From Phycisphaeraceae bacterium (GTDB lineage Bacteria; Planctomycetota; Phycisphaerae; Phycisphaerales; UBA1924): DNA of 64,000 bases. Positions 23,704-33,800 of the stretch are shown here, piece after piece. The stretch covers positions 2,492,001-2,556,000 of the forward strand of contig CP054186.1 of assembly GCA_015200025.1 (NCBI GenBank), written 5' to 3'. The position numbers and the translations under genes were made by a program. Positions within the stretch are counted from its first letter, which is position 1, and the number at the start of each line of letters is the position of its first letter. The notes under the pieces were generated by a model. It saw only the letters and a program-made list of their open reading frames with translations. It searched no databases and was not told where the DNA came from.

Positions 23704-23955
23704 ATGTGCGCCGCGCCCGCCCGCGAACAGCAACTTGAGGCCGTGCTCCAGGCCGCTTTGTACCTGCTCGGCGCACGGCAGGACCAGATGCTCACGCTCG
23801 AAGAATGGACCGACCTTGCCCGCGCGGTCGCCGTGTGCCAGGAGCGGAAGACCGCCGACTACCTGACCGAGCACGACCTCGAGGACATCGCCGAGCGCTA
23901 TGCCCTCGAATGGGACGACGCGACCGACGGCCCGCTCCCGAACCTCGACGAGTGA
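23704..23955 (+). CDS. Small acidic cargo protein, unknown function
   Basis: An 83-residue acidic protein immediately after the HARE-HTH gene (3 bases), so probably co-transcribed. Helical: EQQLEAVLQAALYLLGARQ, WTDLARAVAVCQE, YLTEHDLEDIAERYALEW. The strong negative charge contrasts with its very basic neighbour, which could suit a binding partner; this is a guess. Not recognised. A terminator follows. Confidence 0.5.
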   Translation: MCAAPAREQQLEAVLQAALYLLGARQDQMLTLEEWTDLARAVAVCQERKTADYLTEHDLEDIAERYALEWDDATDGPLPNLDE

Positions 23956-23978
23956 GGCGTTCATCACGCCCCGCTCCC

Positions 23979-24007
23979 AGCCGCGACGCTCGTCGCGGCT
24001 TTCTCTT
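23979..24007 (+). terminator. Intrinsic terminator
   Basis: Perfect 8-bp stem AGCCGCGA (23,979-23,986) with TCGCGGCT (23,993-24,000), loop CGCTCG, followed by TTCTCTT. It ends the small-gene cluster of the element. Confidence 0.7.
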
Positions 24008-24352
24008 CGGTCGGATAATCCATAACTGGTTGTCCAACAGGCTGTTACGGGCGACCGATCGCGGAATTGGAACCCGAAACCGATTCGAGCATATAACCAT
24101 CTGCTCAGTTCGTCCCCGCCCGGGGACGTTGGCGAGAAAGCCGGTCGCGTGGGTATGACGATGACCTCCCACCGCCGGCCTCGGGTCAACTGACCCACTC
24201 GTCGCGTCCTGATTCCGGGAGTGGGATGTGGTCAAAGCCCCGGCGGCCCCAACACAAATCTGGGCTGCCACGACCATACGGAGTCGGCGTGTTGCCGTCC
24301 TCCCGAGCTCGAACCCCGCAAGGGTGATCCGGCATCGCGGCAAGGGCGTCTA
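24008..24352 (+). other. Intergenic region upstream of the defence-like block
   Basis: About 345 bases without a gene. AT-richer than its surroundings between 24,010 and 24,110 (GGATAATCCATAACTGG, GAGCATATAACC), so a promoter for the following long + strand gene may be here, but no clean -35/-10 pair can be assigned. No RNA gene seen. Confidence 0.35.
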
Positions 24353-27300
24353 GTGAATTCCACATCTCGTTCGGATGGGCGCACAATCGTTGCGCTCGTA
24401 GCCACCCGCGGCCGCAGGGAACTGCTTCTGTCCCGCGCCATCCCCTCGATCCTCCGGCAGACCAGACTTCCCGATCGGCTCGTCGTGGTGGTCGATCATG
24501 CCAAGGAGGAGATGTCGGGCGTGGACATGGCGGCGCTCGCGCGGCAGATTCAGTCTCTGGGTGACAAGTCTGTCAGTGTGACCGTGCTGCGCAACGTGCG
24601 CACGCCCCGTCGCGCGGCGGGCGCTTGGAATACCGGCATTGATCAGCTTCACCGTGATGCCAGGCTCCTCACACGGCCAGAGTTGTGCTTCGTCGCCATC
24701 CTCGACGATGACGACGCGTGGGAGCCCGATCATCTTGAGATGTGCCTCGAAGAGGCAGTAGCGGGCGACTTCGGAATGGTGGCCGCGGGGCTCATTCGTC
24801 ACGAATCACCGGACGATCAGGGACAGCGTCAAGCGATCCCCAAGGCACTCGATGCACGCGAGCAGTTCATCCGCGGTCAGCACATCCAAGGGTCGAACCT
24901 TTTCGTTCGCCTGGATGCCATGCTGAAGGCCGGGTGCTTTGACGAGCATCTGCCTAGCTGTACCGATCGGGATCTGTGCATCAGGCTTGCCGCGCTGCCG
25001 GACCTGCGCTTTGGTCGCGTCGACAAGCACACGGTGCATCACTTCGCGGACGGGCGGCCCGACCGGCTCTCTGCGCCATCCTCGGCGGCGAAACTCGACG
25101 GTCTGACTCGTTTCTGGAAAAAACATGCTGACCACTTCGACGAGGACGCCCGCGTAGAGGCTGCCAAGCGAGCCCATGAGCGCTTCGGCTGGAGCCTGCA
25201 AGCGGCGGACATCCGCGTGACCGATGTAGTGCCACTGGTGTCGCCACCGAGGCGTGTCGACATGGTGATCGGGTTCGTCACCGACGCGAAGCCCCGCGAC
25301 CACGTTCATGGGCTACTCGACGACTTGCACCGGCTTGCGTCCGACCCTGGTATCTCGAGGGTCCGTGTTGTCGTCATCGAGAATGGCCCTCTCCCAACGG
25401 GCGATGAGCGCCCGCTCCGCGCCCTCGTCGAACAATTCAGAGCCGAAGGCCTCGACATCCATCTGGTGACGATCGAGCAACAGCGAGAAGACTGGGCCCA
25501 GGGACGGCTGATCGACACCCCCGATCCGACACGCAAACGCCTTCCGATCGCAGTCACCCGAACCGTTCTCAACACCTACGTCGTTCGAGCGGCGGAAGAC
25601 TTCCCCGGCGCCTGGGCATGGATTCTCGACGACGACAAGGGTCTGGCGATCCACATTGACCGCGGGGACGGCCTTGCGGAGTCCAGGCCGTCACCCGACC
25701 TAGCGACCTTGTGCGCCCTCCAAGACGCAGGTGTCGACGTCGTCATCGGACCTGATACCGACGCCGCTCCGCTCCCGTTCACCGCGACGCTTCGTGTTCA
25801 GCTGGTGGACCTTGACAATCATCTTCGATTGCTTGGCAGTTCGGCCCCAAATGCACTGCTGCCGGACCGTTCCGCCGCCGACTTCGCATCACGGGCGATT
25901 CTGCGCGACACCTACTACGACCTCTCCAAGTACACGGAGCATTTGGAGACCCCGTTCTCGCTGCCCCGCGAGACGAACCGCCAGATCGCCGCCGAGACGC
26001 TCGAATTCGTCGCTTCGAAAATCGATCGCCTTCTGGCCGGCGAGGCGGTCTTCCGCCCCCTTCGGGTCAACGCTCAGGAGTTGTCGCCATCGAGCGGTCA
26101 GGCGTCCGCACAGCGGGGCGGCTCCACCGTCTTCTTCAACCCGCGCGTTCTCCTGGAGTACCCGCAGACCCTGGCACGGTTCGGTGACCGGTATGTCCGC
26201 CGTTCGGACATGCTGACCGCTCAGTTGATGCGAGACCAACTTGGCCTGAACATCGTCATGCACCCTGCAGCAGGTGTGCGCCACGATCGATCATCCACCA
26301 AGCGGGCCAAGCTCGAGAACGAAACGCTGTGGGAAGATGTTCTCGGCTACGCGCTCTATCGCGCTGCAAACGAGGTCGTGCAACAGCGTCCCGCCAACAA
26401 GCGCCGCGAGCCGTTGTTGGCGTGGACCTCCACTGAACTCGACGCGGCCGTACGGCTGGTCAAGAAGTACATCTCTGAGCGGCTCGCCGCGCTCACGCTC
26501 AACGGGTGGCGCATCGTTGGTCTGGCGGAGAGCGTCCGCCACTTGGCCGCGCGGATGGCACAGGCGGGATCACAATGGGCCGCCGGGGAGCACACGATCC
26601 ACCTCGCACGCATTCGAGAGGAGATGGACCGCATCTGCGGGAACTTCAAGCCATCAGCGGTGGCCGAGTTCGCGGACCGGATTCGGAACAGTGTGCCCGA
26701 CGCCGACATTCGAGCCGCGTTCACCTCAATGGACGGCCTGATCAGCGAGTACCGAGCAACGCTCGGAGACCTCGGAGACATCGATAAGGGATTGGCGGCC
26801 TCCCGTGAACGCCGTGCCAGGGCTCTCCTGAAAACGGTGTACCGCGTGAAGTCCGCTCGCCTCCTGGGGGCGGGCGGGGAGGGCATCGTGTTCACCGACG
26901 AGGATCGGGTCTACAAGGTCTTCGACCTGCTCAAGCGTCGTCCGAACCACGACACGCTCGCCACGCTTACACACTTTCGTGATCAGTTCGAGCATGCGCG
27001 GCATCTGTATCCGCTTGCACGCGTCGAGGTCAAGGACGGCACGCTGTTGGTGGTGTACCCGTTCGAGCCGAGCGAACCGTACGCTGGCGGGCGTGGGACA
27101 GAGATCATCGGTCTACTTCGAGAGTGCAAGGCCAACGGCATCGTTTTCAGAAACATGCACCCGAAGAACCTGCGGGTGTCGGCGACCGGTCTCAAGCTCA
27201 TTGACTACGGCTCGGACGTTCGTTCGTTTACGGACGCGGGCTATCGCGCGATGGCAGAGCGAGCGTGGCTGACCTGGCGATGGCCCCACCGCGCCGACCT

Positions 27301-30244
27301 CGAAGAACTGATGCGACGCGCACTCACGGACAAGACCCTTCCCGAACTCGACGGATTCAACCGGTTCTGGATGGCGCTGAACGAGGAGAAGCCCTCCGCG
27401 ACGCGGATCGTTGCCGCGACGGTAGACGACATCCTCCTCAAGTCCCCGGCGAAGCGAGTCCTTGACTATGGCTGCGGCAAGAAGGCACGAAGCGCCCGCC
27501 GCCTCGCTGAAGCGGGCTTGCAGACCGTCGGGTTCGACCCCGGCGAAGGGATGCCCGCGAAGTGGGCGGAGCTGGGGCAAATCCCAAAGGGTCTCGTTCT
27601 GACAAATGAGCGAACAGCCGCGCTGGCCCACGCCCCCTTTGATGCGGTAGTGTGCTCGCTCGTGATCTGCGAGCTCGGAGATGAACCGGAATACGAGCGA
27701 GCCCTGGCAGACCTCCGTGCGTCGATCCGCGACGACGGTCTACTGGTCATCTCCTTCTGCAATCCCTTCGCCACCTTTGGCGGCCCCACTTCGCTCCACC
27801 GCTGGCGTGAGTTGCCTGTGGGCGTCACCTACGAGGACACGTTCTGGTACACCGAAAACGCGGAGACCGGCACCGGCCGCCGCGAGTTCCACAGGCCGCT
27901 GGCCAGAGTGGAGCGGGACCTCCTGCGCCACGGCATCCAAGTGGACCGTCGTGTTGAAAGCCGCACAGTGGACACCGAGCGCTTCGAGCCTGCGTCGGAC
28001 TTCATCACGCTCGTGTGCCGACCCATTCCCGTTCCCAAACCGCCCCGGACGGTTGCGCTCGTCATCAAAACGTGCGCGATGGAGGCCACGACCCTCGAGC
28101 GGCAGGTCGCCCACCTGGTCGCACAGCTTGAGGGTCCCCGCACATTCCAGGAGCGAGTGCTAGCCATCGACTCGCTCCGCGACGGCTTTGTGCGACAGCA
28201 CGCGGGGTCGGATTGGAATGCCCTCCAGGAGGCAGCCGAGCGGCTCTTGCGGCGCGGCATCATCGACCGCATCGTCCAAGGGCCCGGCGTTGGCGGCGAT
28301 TCACGCCGGATCGTCAAAGAGTGGTTTGGCATCGAGTCGGACAAGACACACACGAGCCAGGGTGCTCCCCTGGCAACTCCGCTGCTGGCGATGGAGACCT
28401 GCACGGGCGATTACATCCTCCAGGTTGACTCGGACCTCCTGATCAGCCGTGGCGACCGCGCTCACGATTATCTCGGCGAGATGATCGCGGCGATTGAGGC
28501 GACACCGCATGCGGTCACCGTGTCGCTGAACGTCCCGCAACCCTCGTCGCAGCCTTTCACACCCGGCAACGACGGCGGTCCGTGGCGCGTCGAGGCTCGC
28601 GGATGTCTCCTCCACAAGGCCAGATTGATGGCGGCACGCCCATTTCCAAACGAACCGGATGCAGGTGCTCCACAGCACTCATGGCATCGTTCGATGGACA
28701 TTGCCGCCGCGGCAGGGAGCATCGTGTCACTTCGAGGAGGCGGAGCTCAGGCCGCGTTCATCCATCCACCGAACGAGTTCAAGCGGTCGGTAATGGACTG
28801 GATGCTCCTGATGGACTTGGTGGAACAGGGACACATGCCAGCAGGGCAGATGGGTCGGGTGGAGCTCGTCGGCGGGCCGCTCCTCTGGGTGCCCAGAAAT
28901 CGATCCGAACCCTTCGTCTTCGTGATCACAGGGCGCAACGTGCCGCCAGGGCGTGCAGCCCGGTGCCTCGAATCGCTCGCGTCCCAGCAACGGCAGGACT
29001 GGGGTGCCGTCATCATCGACGACTGCTCTTCCGGACTCGCTCGCGAGTCGCTGAGGTTGGCGATCGAGCCTTGGCGTGAGCGGGTCACGCTCATCCAGCC
29101 CCGCGAGCGGCGGGGGCAGCTGGCGAACATGACGCTGGCGATCCGTCACGTCTGCACAAATCCCGACAGCGTGATCATCACCCTCGACCTCGATGACGCT
29201 CTCATCGGGAGCTCCGTTCTGGATCGGTTGGAGAGTGAGTATCTGAAGGGCGCGGACGTGACGGTCGGCTCGATGCTCCGCACCGACAAGCACGCCGATT
29301 ATCCTGTGTCGTTCGACGGTCCACGGCAATCGCGTGGAGGAAACGTCTGGCAACACCTTCGCACATTCCGCAGGCGCCTGTTCGACGCCATCCCCGATCA
29401 CGACCTGAAGCTCGCTGATCGCTACGTCGACATCGCCGTCGACTGGGCCTTCATGATTCCGATTGTGGAGATGGCGGCGCGGCCAACGTGGATTCGTGAG
29501 CCCCTCTACCTGTACGAGCCGTCGGGGCTCGGAAAGGGGGCCGATAGAATCAACCGTGAGGAGCAGATCGCAGCGATATTCGCCAAGCCACCACGCCGTC
29601 CGCAAGCCGGAGCGTCGCCGGCGACCATCCTGGACCCGCAGCACATGGCCGCCGATGTGTGGGGGCAAAACGGTGGGGTTCTGTTCCTGCGCCACGGCGA
29701 ACGACCGTCTTTTGCCGGTCTGGATGCCGTACAGAGGGACGCCGTCAAGTTGACAGATCAGGGGCGCGACACCGCGCTGCGGCTGGGGAGGGTCCTCGGC
29801 AATGGTGTGCTGATAGCGTCGAGCCCGGTTCGCCGGGCCGTCGAAACTGCAGCCGCGATCGCGGAGGCTGTTGGCGTGAGTGAATCGGAAGTCCGCCGGA
29901 TCGACGCGCTGGTGAACTTCCGCATCGCCGACACGGACGCCTATGAGACGGTGAAGCGCCGGCTTGGTTGGGCCGGCTTGATGACCGCGTGGATGGATGG
30001 GTCGCTCGACAGGGGCATCCTCATCCCCTGCCACGACTTCGCCCGTTTGGCAATCGACGCGGCGCTGGCGGCGGGCGAGACGGCCGGGCGCTCGCGGGTG
30101 GTTGCCGTGACCCACGATTTCATGATCATGGCGTTGATGGCTTCGCTCCGGGGTGTTCGGGTGACGGCGGTGCCGTACCTTGGTGGTGTGTTTGTCAGCC
30201 TCGACGAGGCCCAAACGATGCGTAAGCCGGAGATCATTCAATGA
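24353..30244 (+). CDS. Giant multi-enzyme protein: glycosyltransferase, kinase-like, methyltransferase, phosphatase
   Basis: A 1,963-residue soluble protein from a GTG (24,353) with a weak AAGGG upstream. Approximate domain order: GT2-like (10-250; VALVATRGRRELLL, AILDDDDAWEPDH); a second GT-like domain (300-600; VVVIENG, WAWILDDDKGL); a helical part; a protein-kinase-like fold (835-975; GAGGEGIVF, VYKVF, LIDYGSD) in which the HRD motif reads FRN; a class I SAM methyltransferase (1035-1215; VLDYGCGKKARSARRL); two more GT-like domains (1230-1500, QVDSDLL; 1520-1760, IIDDCSSG and TLDLDDA); and a histidine phosphatase (1775-1963; LFLRHGERPS). It overlaps the next gene by ATGA. I know no named family with this layout. 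Sugar-nucleotide or nucleic-acid modification is possible. Confidence 0.75.
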   Translation: MNSTSRSDGRTIVALVATRGRRELLLSRAIPSILRQTRLPDRLVVVVDHAKEEMSGVDMAALARQIQSLGDKSVSVTVLRNVRTPRRAAGAWNTGIDQLHRDARLLTRPELCFVAILDDDDAWEPDHLEMCLEEAVAGDFGMVAAGLIRHESPDDQGQRQAIPKALDAREQFIRGQHIQGSNLFVRLDAMLKAGCFDEHLPSCTDRDLCIRLAALPDLRFGRVDKHTVHHFADGRPDRLSAPSSAAKLDGLTRFWKKHADHFDEDARVEAAKRAHERFGWSLQAADIRVTDVVPLVSPPRRVDMVIGFVTDAKPRDHVHGLLDDLHRLASDPGISRVRVVVIENGPLPTGDERPLRALVEQFRAEGLDIHLVTIEQQREDWAQGRLIDTPDPTRKRLPIAVTRTVLNTYVVRAAEDFPGAWAWILDDDKGLAIHIDRGDGLAESRPSPDLATLCALQDAGVDVVIGPDTDAAPLPFTATLRVQLVDLDNHLRLLGSSAPNALLPDRSAADFASRAILRDTYYDLSKYTEHLETPFSLPRETNRQIAAETLEFVASKIDRLLAGEAVFRPLRVNAQELSPSSGQASAQRGGSTVFFNPRVLLEYPQTLARFGDRYVRRSDMLTAQLMRDQLGLNIVMHPAAGVRHDRSSTKRAKLENETLWEDVLGYALYRAANEVVQQRPANKRREPLLAWTSTELDAAVRLVKKYISERLAALTLNGWRIVGLAESVRHLAARMAQAGSQWAAGEHTIHLARIREEMDRICGNFKPSAVAEFADRIRNSVPDADIRAAFTSMDGLISEYRATLGDLGDIDKGLAASRERRARALLKTVYRVKSARLLGAGGEGIVFTDEDRVYKVFDLLKRRPNHDTLATLTHFRDQFEHARHLYPLARVEVKDGTLLVVYPFEPSEPYAGGRGTEIIGLLRECKANGIVFRNMHPKNLRVSATGLKLIDYGSDVRSFTDAGYRAMAERAWLTWRWPHRADLEELMRRALTDKTLPELDGFNRFWMALNEEKPSATRIVAATVDDILLKSPAKRVLDYGCGKKARSARRLAEAGLQTVGFDPGEGMPAKWAELGQIPKGLVLTNERTAALAHAPFDAVVCSLVICELGDEPEYERALADLRASIRDDGLLVISFCNPFATFGGPTSLHRWRELPVGVTYEDTFWYTENAETGTGRREFHRPLARVERDLLRHGIQVDRRVESRTVDTERFEPASDFITLVCRPIPVPKPPRTVALVIKTCAMEATTLERQVAHLVAQLEGPRTFQERVLAIDSLRDGFVRQHAGSDWNALQEAAERLLRRGIIDRIVQGPGVGGDSRRIVKEWFGIESDKTHTSQGAPLATPLLAMETCTGDYILQVDSDLLISRGDRAHDYLGEMIAAIEATPHAVTVSLNVPQPSSQPFTPGNDGGPWRVEARGCLLHKARLMAARPFPNEPDAGAPQHSWHRSMDIAAAAGSIVSLRGGGAQAAFIHPPNEFKRSVMDWMLLMDLVEQGHMPAGQMGRVELVGGPLLWVPRNRSEPFVFVITGRNVPPGRAARCLESLASQQRQDWGAVIIDDCSSGLARESLRLAIEPWRERVTLIQPRERRGQLANMTLAIRHVCTNPDSVIITLDLDDALIGSSVLDRLESEYLKGADVTVGSMLRTDKHADYPVSFDGPRQSRGGNVWQHLRTFRRRLFDAIPDHDLKLADRYVDIAVDWAFMIPIVEMAARPTWIREPLYLYEPSGLGKGADRINREEQIAAIFAKPPRRPQAGASPATILDPQHMAADVWGQNGGVLFLRHGERPSFAGLDAVQRDAVKLTDQGRDTALRLGRVLGNGVLIASSPVRRAVETAAAIAEAVGVSESEVRRIDALVNFRIADTDAYETVKRRLGWAGLMTAWMDGSLDRGILIPCHDFARLAIDAALAAGETAGRSRVVAVTHDFMIMALMASLRGVRVTAVPYLGGVFVSLDEAQTMRKPEIIQ

Positions 30245-30840
30245 GCGAATCCAATCAACCTCCACTCCCTCCAACCCGGCGCCCGCTCATCGCGGTGATC
30301 GGCGATGCCAAGCTGGAGGCGGGTTCCGTGAAAGACAAGCTTGCCGAGGACATCGGTCGATCCCTAATCGACGCCGGATATCGCGTGCTTACCGGCGGGC
30401 TTGGTGGTGTGATGGAAGCGGCCTGCCGTGGCGCTCGCGCGTCCGCCAAACATCAGGCTGGGGACACGGTCGGTGTAGTTCCCGGCCATGACCCAGGGGA
30501 AGCCAACGCGTTTGTTGACATCGCGATTGCCTCCGGCCTGGACCATGTCCGCAACTCGGTTGTGGCCCACGCCGACGCTGTCATCGCCATCGGCGGCGGC
30601 GCGGGCACGATGTCCGAGATCTGCTTCGCATGGATCTATAAACGCCTGATCATCGGTCTCCGGGTCGACGGTTGGAGTGGAAGGATGGCCGAGCAGCGAG
30701 TTGACGATCGCATCCGCTATCCGAACCAACCAGACGACCGCGTGTTCGGAGCTGACACAGCCGTCGGCGCAATCCTTCTCTTGGATGAACGGCTGCCGCG
30801 ATGCAGCGCACACCACCGGGGCGTGGCACGGCGTCAGTAA
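30241..30840 (+). CDS. SLOG/LOG-family nucleotide-binding protein
   Basis: A 199-residue Rossmann-like protein coupled to the giant gene by ATGA. It has IAVIGDAKLEAGS, a long helix, VLTGGLGGVMEAACRGA, then VVPGHDPGEAN and AVIAIGGGAGTMSEICFAW. The GGGxGTxxE motif and GGxGGVMEA loop are those of the SLOG superfamily (LOG phosphoribohydrolases, TIGR00725-like proteins), which bind nucleotides or nucleotide-derived signals and in some cases cut the N-glycosidic bond. Beside a defence-like operon it could sense, make or destroy a nucleotide signal used by the coupled enzyme. The C-terminal 15 residues look non-conserved. Confidence 0.75.
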   Translation: MSESNQPPLPPTRRPLIAVIGDAKLEAGSVKDKLAEDIGRSLIDAGYRVLTGGLGGVMEAACRGARASAKHQAGDTVGVVPGHDPGEANAFVDIAIASGLDHVRNSVVAHADAVIAIGGGAGTMSEICFAWIYKRLIIGLRVDGWSGRMAEQRVDDRIRYPNQPDDRVFGADTAVGAILLLDERLPRCSAHHRGVARRQ

Positions 30841-30894
30841 TTCAGCCCCAAGCAGTTCGGCGCCAGGACCGGCGAAGTGTTACCCTAACCCTGC

Positions 30895-33800
30895 ATGAAC
30901 GACCTGCTTCCTGGCACAGAGGTACAAGCACGAGGACTGCGATGGCAGTTGGTCTCCTGCGATCAGCAGCACGGCCGTGCGGTTTATCGCCTGCGCGGGC
31001 TCGGCGGAACGGTTGCCGGTCAGGAGATCGAACTTCTTGACGGATTGGACGAGATCCAGCCGATTCGGCACGACGTAGACCCAAAGAAAGCCGGTAGGCT
31101 GCGGGAATGGCTGCTGTATCACGAGGCGTTCGTGCTCGAGCAGGCCCTCGGCCCGCACGCGCTTCTCGCCGTCCAGCCTGGGCGACTGGAGATTCAACCC
31201 TATCAGCTTGTACCGGTGATTCGGGCATTGTCCATGAGCCGAGTCCGTTTGCTCCTGGCAGACGGTGTCGGTCTGGGCAAAACCGTTCAGGCCGGGCTCG
31301 TCATGACCGAACTGATGGCCCGACGGCTGGTGCAGCGGGTGCTGGTCATCTCGCCAGCCGGCCCTCTTCTTGAGCAATGGCGAACCGAGATGCGAGACCG
31401 GTTCGGCCTGCGACTCCAAGTCGTTGATCGAGCCAAACTTGAGGAGGTTCGACGGCAGACGGAGCTTGGCGCCAACCCCTTCGATCATCTCCCCCTCTCA
31501 CTGACATCGATCGACTTCGTGAAGCAGGAACGGGTCCTGGCAGAGCTCGAGCGAAGCGCATACGACCTGGTAATCATCGATGAGGCACACCACTGCGTCG
31601 ATCCCGGCGCAGGTGCCTTGGCGGATGACTCACTTCGCCGGCGCGTCGCGCAGGTGCTCGCCGGCCGTACAGATTCGCTGCTCCTGCTCACCGCCACGCC
31701 GCACGACGGCAATGACCGCTCCTTCGCATCCCTGTGCGAGTTGCTCGACCCGTCACTCGTCGACGGCCGCGGCGTCGTTCGTGGCGATCGATACCGCCGG
31801 CATGTGGTCCGCCGCCTGAAGCGCCACGTTCGAGACGCCGCGACGGGTAAGCCTCTGTTCCCCGAGCGAAAGGTCCTGCCCCAGCGGATCATCGTTGATC
31901 CAGCCCGTCACAAGGCGTTTGCCGATCTGACCCGCGGCCTCCTTGCATTGATTGCGCCAGAGCTCAGACGCGCCATCCGGGACAAGCGGTATAGCGATGT
32001 GCTCTCGTTCTTCGCGCTTCTCAAGCGGAGCGTGTCGACGGCCGCGGCCTGCCGTTCCACACTCGACGTCGTCGCCGATCGGTTTGACGCGGCCGTTGCC
32101 GATCAGGGTGAATCGCAGGAGGCACGCCGCGAGCGCATTCGAACCCTGCGCGATGTCCGGCGCCGGCTCGATCGGTTTGGTGTCGGGACGGCCGACGAGG
32201 AGAACGAGATTCAGGCGCTTGAGGTTGAGGACATCGCGCAGCAGCTAGCCGAACTGGAGCGAACAGCACGGGCGGCCGGCCGTCGGATCGATCGGAGCAT
32301 CTCAATCCGTGACAGCCTTCGTTCGCTCGTCACGCTCGCCAAGGCCGCCGAGCTTGCCGACCCAAAGCTGGACGAACTGGTCAGCCAGATTCAGACCATC
32401 AGGGCGCCATTGCCGACCGCCAACATCCTCATCTATACGGAGTACACCACAAGCCAGAACGCCGTGGCGGAGCGTCTCAAGCGCGAGGGCTTGCTGGTAC
32501 TCACGCTCAGCGGCAACGATTCCGAGAGGGTTCGGCTGGAGACCACCGACCGCTTCCGCACGACTCACGGCCTCATCATGGTCTGTACGGACGCTGCGGC
32601 CGAGGGCCTCAACCTTCACCAGCGCTGCCACAATCTCATCCACCTGGAGTTGCCGTTCAATCCCAACCGTTTGGAGCAGAGAAACGGCCGCATCGATCGG
32701 TATGGTCAGGTGTACCCACCGATCGTTCGGTACCTCCACCTGGCCGGCACGTTCGAGGAGAACATTCTCCTCCGCCTAATCGCCAAGTACGAGCGCCAGC
32801 GGGCCATGCTGACTTTCGTGCCGAACACCCTTGGCGTGACAGCGTCACCCGAGCACACGGCGGGCCGGTTGCTCCAGGGGATCATTGATTCGGAGGGGTC
32901 GCTCTTCTCCACGCCGGCGCCGAAGTTCACACTGTCGGAAGGCGACCCGGCAGATGGTGCGGGTGGCGCCGTGACGGAGTTGCTCGAAGAGATAGATCGC
33001 AGTTTCAGCAGCTTCGAGAAGGCAGCCAAGACGAACACCTGGCTGGCCGACGCAGGCTCGTTCGCCGAGGAGGCAGTAACACGGGAGGCACAGACGGCCA
33101 AGACCGAGGGCGATCGGGCTGCGGATATCGACCTTGCCCGATTCGTGGTCGGTGCGATCCTCCGCGATGGAGGTGATCTCCGTGGCAAAATCACGGACCA
33201 GACGTTCGAGGTACGGCTTCCAGGGGCTTGGGGCGTCGATCTCAGCGACACCCCCGGCGCCGAACCCGAATCGCGGTCGGCCCGGGTCACGGTGAACAAG
33301 GATGTGCTCTTCGACGCACAGAAGCGTCCCGTCGGGTTCCTCGGCCGCTCACACCCGCTCGTGCGGCACGCCATCGACCGAGTGCGGCACACATCACTTG
33401 GCGATGGCGCCGGTGGCGCCGGCGGGGTCGATCCGCGCGCTTCCGCCGTGGCGGGCGCCGTCGCCGAACCAACGCTGATCTGCACCTTCCTGGCACGCAT
33501 CATGAGTGGGGCCGGGCGTGAGTTGGAACGCGTCGTCAGCGTGAACGTGGCCGAAGTCAAGCCTCCGACATACTCGGAAGATCCTCACGCATGGCTGGCC
33601 GCCGCCGATCCCGACCGCGCGATCAGCCCGACGGGCGTCTGGGATAAGCACTTTGCGCGGTGGGTGGGCGGCGCTGCCGACCTGACCCGCACGGCCGGCG
33701 TTGCCGCCGCCGCCGGCTTCATGGCGACTGGACAGGCCTTCACCAAGGAAGCCCGTGAGTCGGTCGTGAATGAGCGGACCGAGCTCGAACGCTGGGTGTC

